From contig JAPYXD010000700.1 of NCBI GenBank assembly GCA_030998225.1, positions 186,001 through 250,000 on the forward strand: 64,000 nt of DNA, read 5' to 3'. Numbering within the stretch: the first letter of the stretch is position 1; the number at the start of each line of letters is the position of its first letter. Position numbers and translations under genes: made by a program. This DNA comes from Diplolepis rosae. Lineage: Eukaryota > Arthropoda > Insecta > Hymenoptera > Diplolepididae. Shown one piece after another: positions 63,705-64,000 of this stretch. The notes beneath the pieces were generated by a model, which was given only the letters and a program-made list of their open reading frames with translations, had not been told where the DNA came from and did no database searches.

Positions 63705-64000
63705 TAATTTTGAAAAAGTATTTCTAACAAAGATTTTTACGCATATATCTTGTAGGTCAAATTAAAAAATCCAGAGAATATTTTTCTTCGCGTTATTGCG
63801 TAATTGTGATTGGTAATTACATTACGGGAGTGATGTTCACTATAAATACAATACTTTTGAAAAAGTATTGTCAGCTTAGGTTTTTACGCATATATTTCAC
63901 ATGTCAATTAAAAATATCTTAAAAATTGTTTAAAAATTTTATTTTTCGGGTTATCGCGGTTTCACGATCAGTATTTGCATTATGGAATTGCTCTGCTGTA

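Larger units (their letters stand above)
1..64000. repeat. Two-monomer satellite DNA array spanning the entire window
   Basis: Every part of the window can be assigned to one of two related monomers (N, 147 bp; G, 155-156 bp) or to a TA-rich derivative (T). All units point the same way. The first base lies inside an N tail and the last inside a G tail, so neither edge of the array is seen. No stretch of unique sequence, coding gene, RNA gene or transposon interrupts it. Base composition is about 72% A+T, judged by counting one N monomer. Long homogeneous arrays with higher-order repeats are typical of eukaryotic centromeric and pericentromeric satellites; assigning this array to a centromere is inference. 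Confidence 0.98.
60341..64000 (+). repeat. Array block G: distal mixed N/G part, running off the window
   Basis: Mostly N-G alternation with G-G near 60.8-60.96 kb. It is largely assembled from duplicates of 44.7-46.3 kb and 53.4-54.9 kb. The final 250 bp is an N followed by a G that is cut by the window end. No gene is present. Confidence 0.87.

Noticed and set aside
1..64000. CRISPR-like array of direct repeats
   Set aside because: The repeated unit is about 150 bp with no short repeat and unique spacer alternation, and there are no cas genes. It is a tandem satellite.
1..64000. Assembly artefact producing the whole repeat pattern
   Set aside because: Copies differ by many shared and private variants that group into coherent blocks, which is not expected from artificial stacking of one sequence. 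Individual large duplications could still be assembly errors and need read support.

Overview
The whole 64 kb window is one uninterrupted tandem satellite array. It is about 72% A+T, all in one orientation, and it runs off both ends of the window. I found no protein gene, RNA gene, transposon, CRISPR array or unique-sequence island. The pattern (hundreds of ~150-bp monomers, higher-order repeats, homogenised blocks, embedded TA microsatellites) is that of a eukaryotic centromeric or pericentromeric (or B/sex-chromosome heterochromatin) satellite in an A+T-rich genome. The species cannot be told from the sequence.

The array is built from two related monomers. N is 147 bp; its diagnostic tail contains TTCGCGTTATCGCG, GATTGGTAATTAC and ATTACGGGCGTGATG. 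G is 155-156 bp; its tail contains TTTCGGGTTTTCGCGG, CAGTATTTGCATTATGG and AATTGCTCTAC. Both carry a similar ~75-bp 'box' with a 20-bp dyad (AATACTTTT-GA-AAAAGTATT) followed by TTTTTACGCATATATCT. The N and G tails also align with each other, so N and G are two diverged descendants of one ancestral monomer. They are arranged as NG dimers (~303 bp), NNG trimers (450 bp), pure N runs and larger higher-order repeats. I estimate about 420 monomers.

Layout: 1-7.39 kb is a mixed NG/NNG array, including five exact 450-bp NNG trimers. 7.39-31.2 kb is a domain holding 16 copies of a third component, 'T': an 18-bp perfect palindrome plus a variable (TA)n tract that replaces the dyad box. It contains a 3.84-kb tandem duplication. 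31.2-35.3 kb is NG/NNG without T. 35.3-41.0 kb is two tandem copies of a 2.87-kb 19-mer (11 N + 8 G), followed by a partial third copy. 41.77-44.4 kb is a pure run of 19 N monomers. 44.4-49.5 kb is mixed, with 450-bp trimers. 49.5-54.9 kb is more divergent, with a 1,065-bp seven-monomer repeat. 54.9-60.3 kb is N-rich. 60.3-64.0 kb repeats pieces of 44.7-46.3 and 53.4-54.9 kb.

Short open reading frames of 60-85 codons recur, but they are read-through of the satellite itself and are not annotated as genes. The most interesting content is structural: the split into a dyad- and CpG-bearing 147-bp monomer and an A-tract-rich 156-bp monomer, and the T component that removes the dyad box and traces array history.
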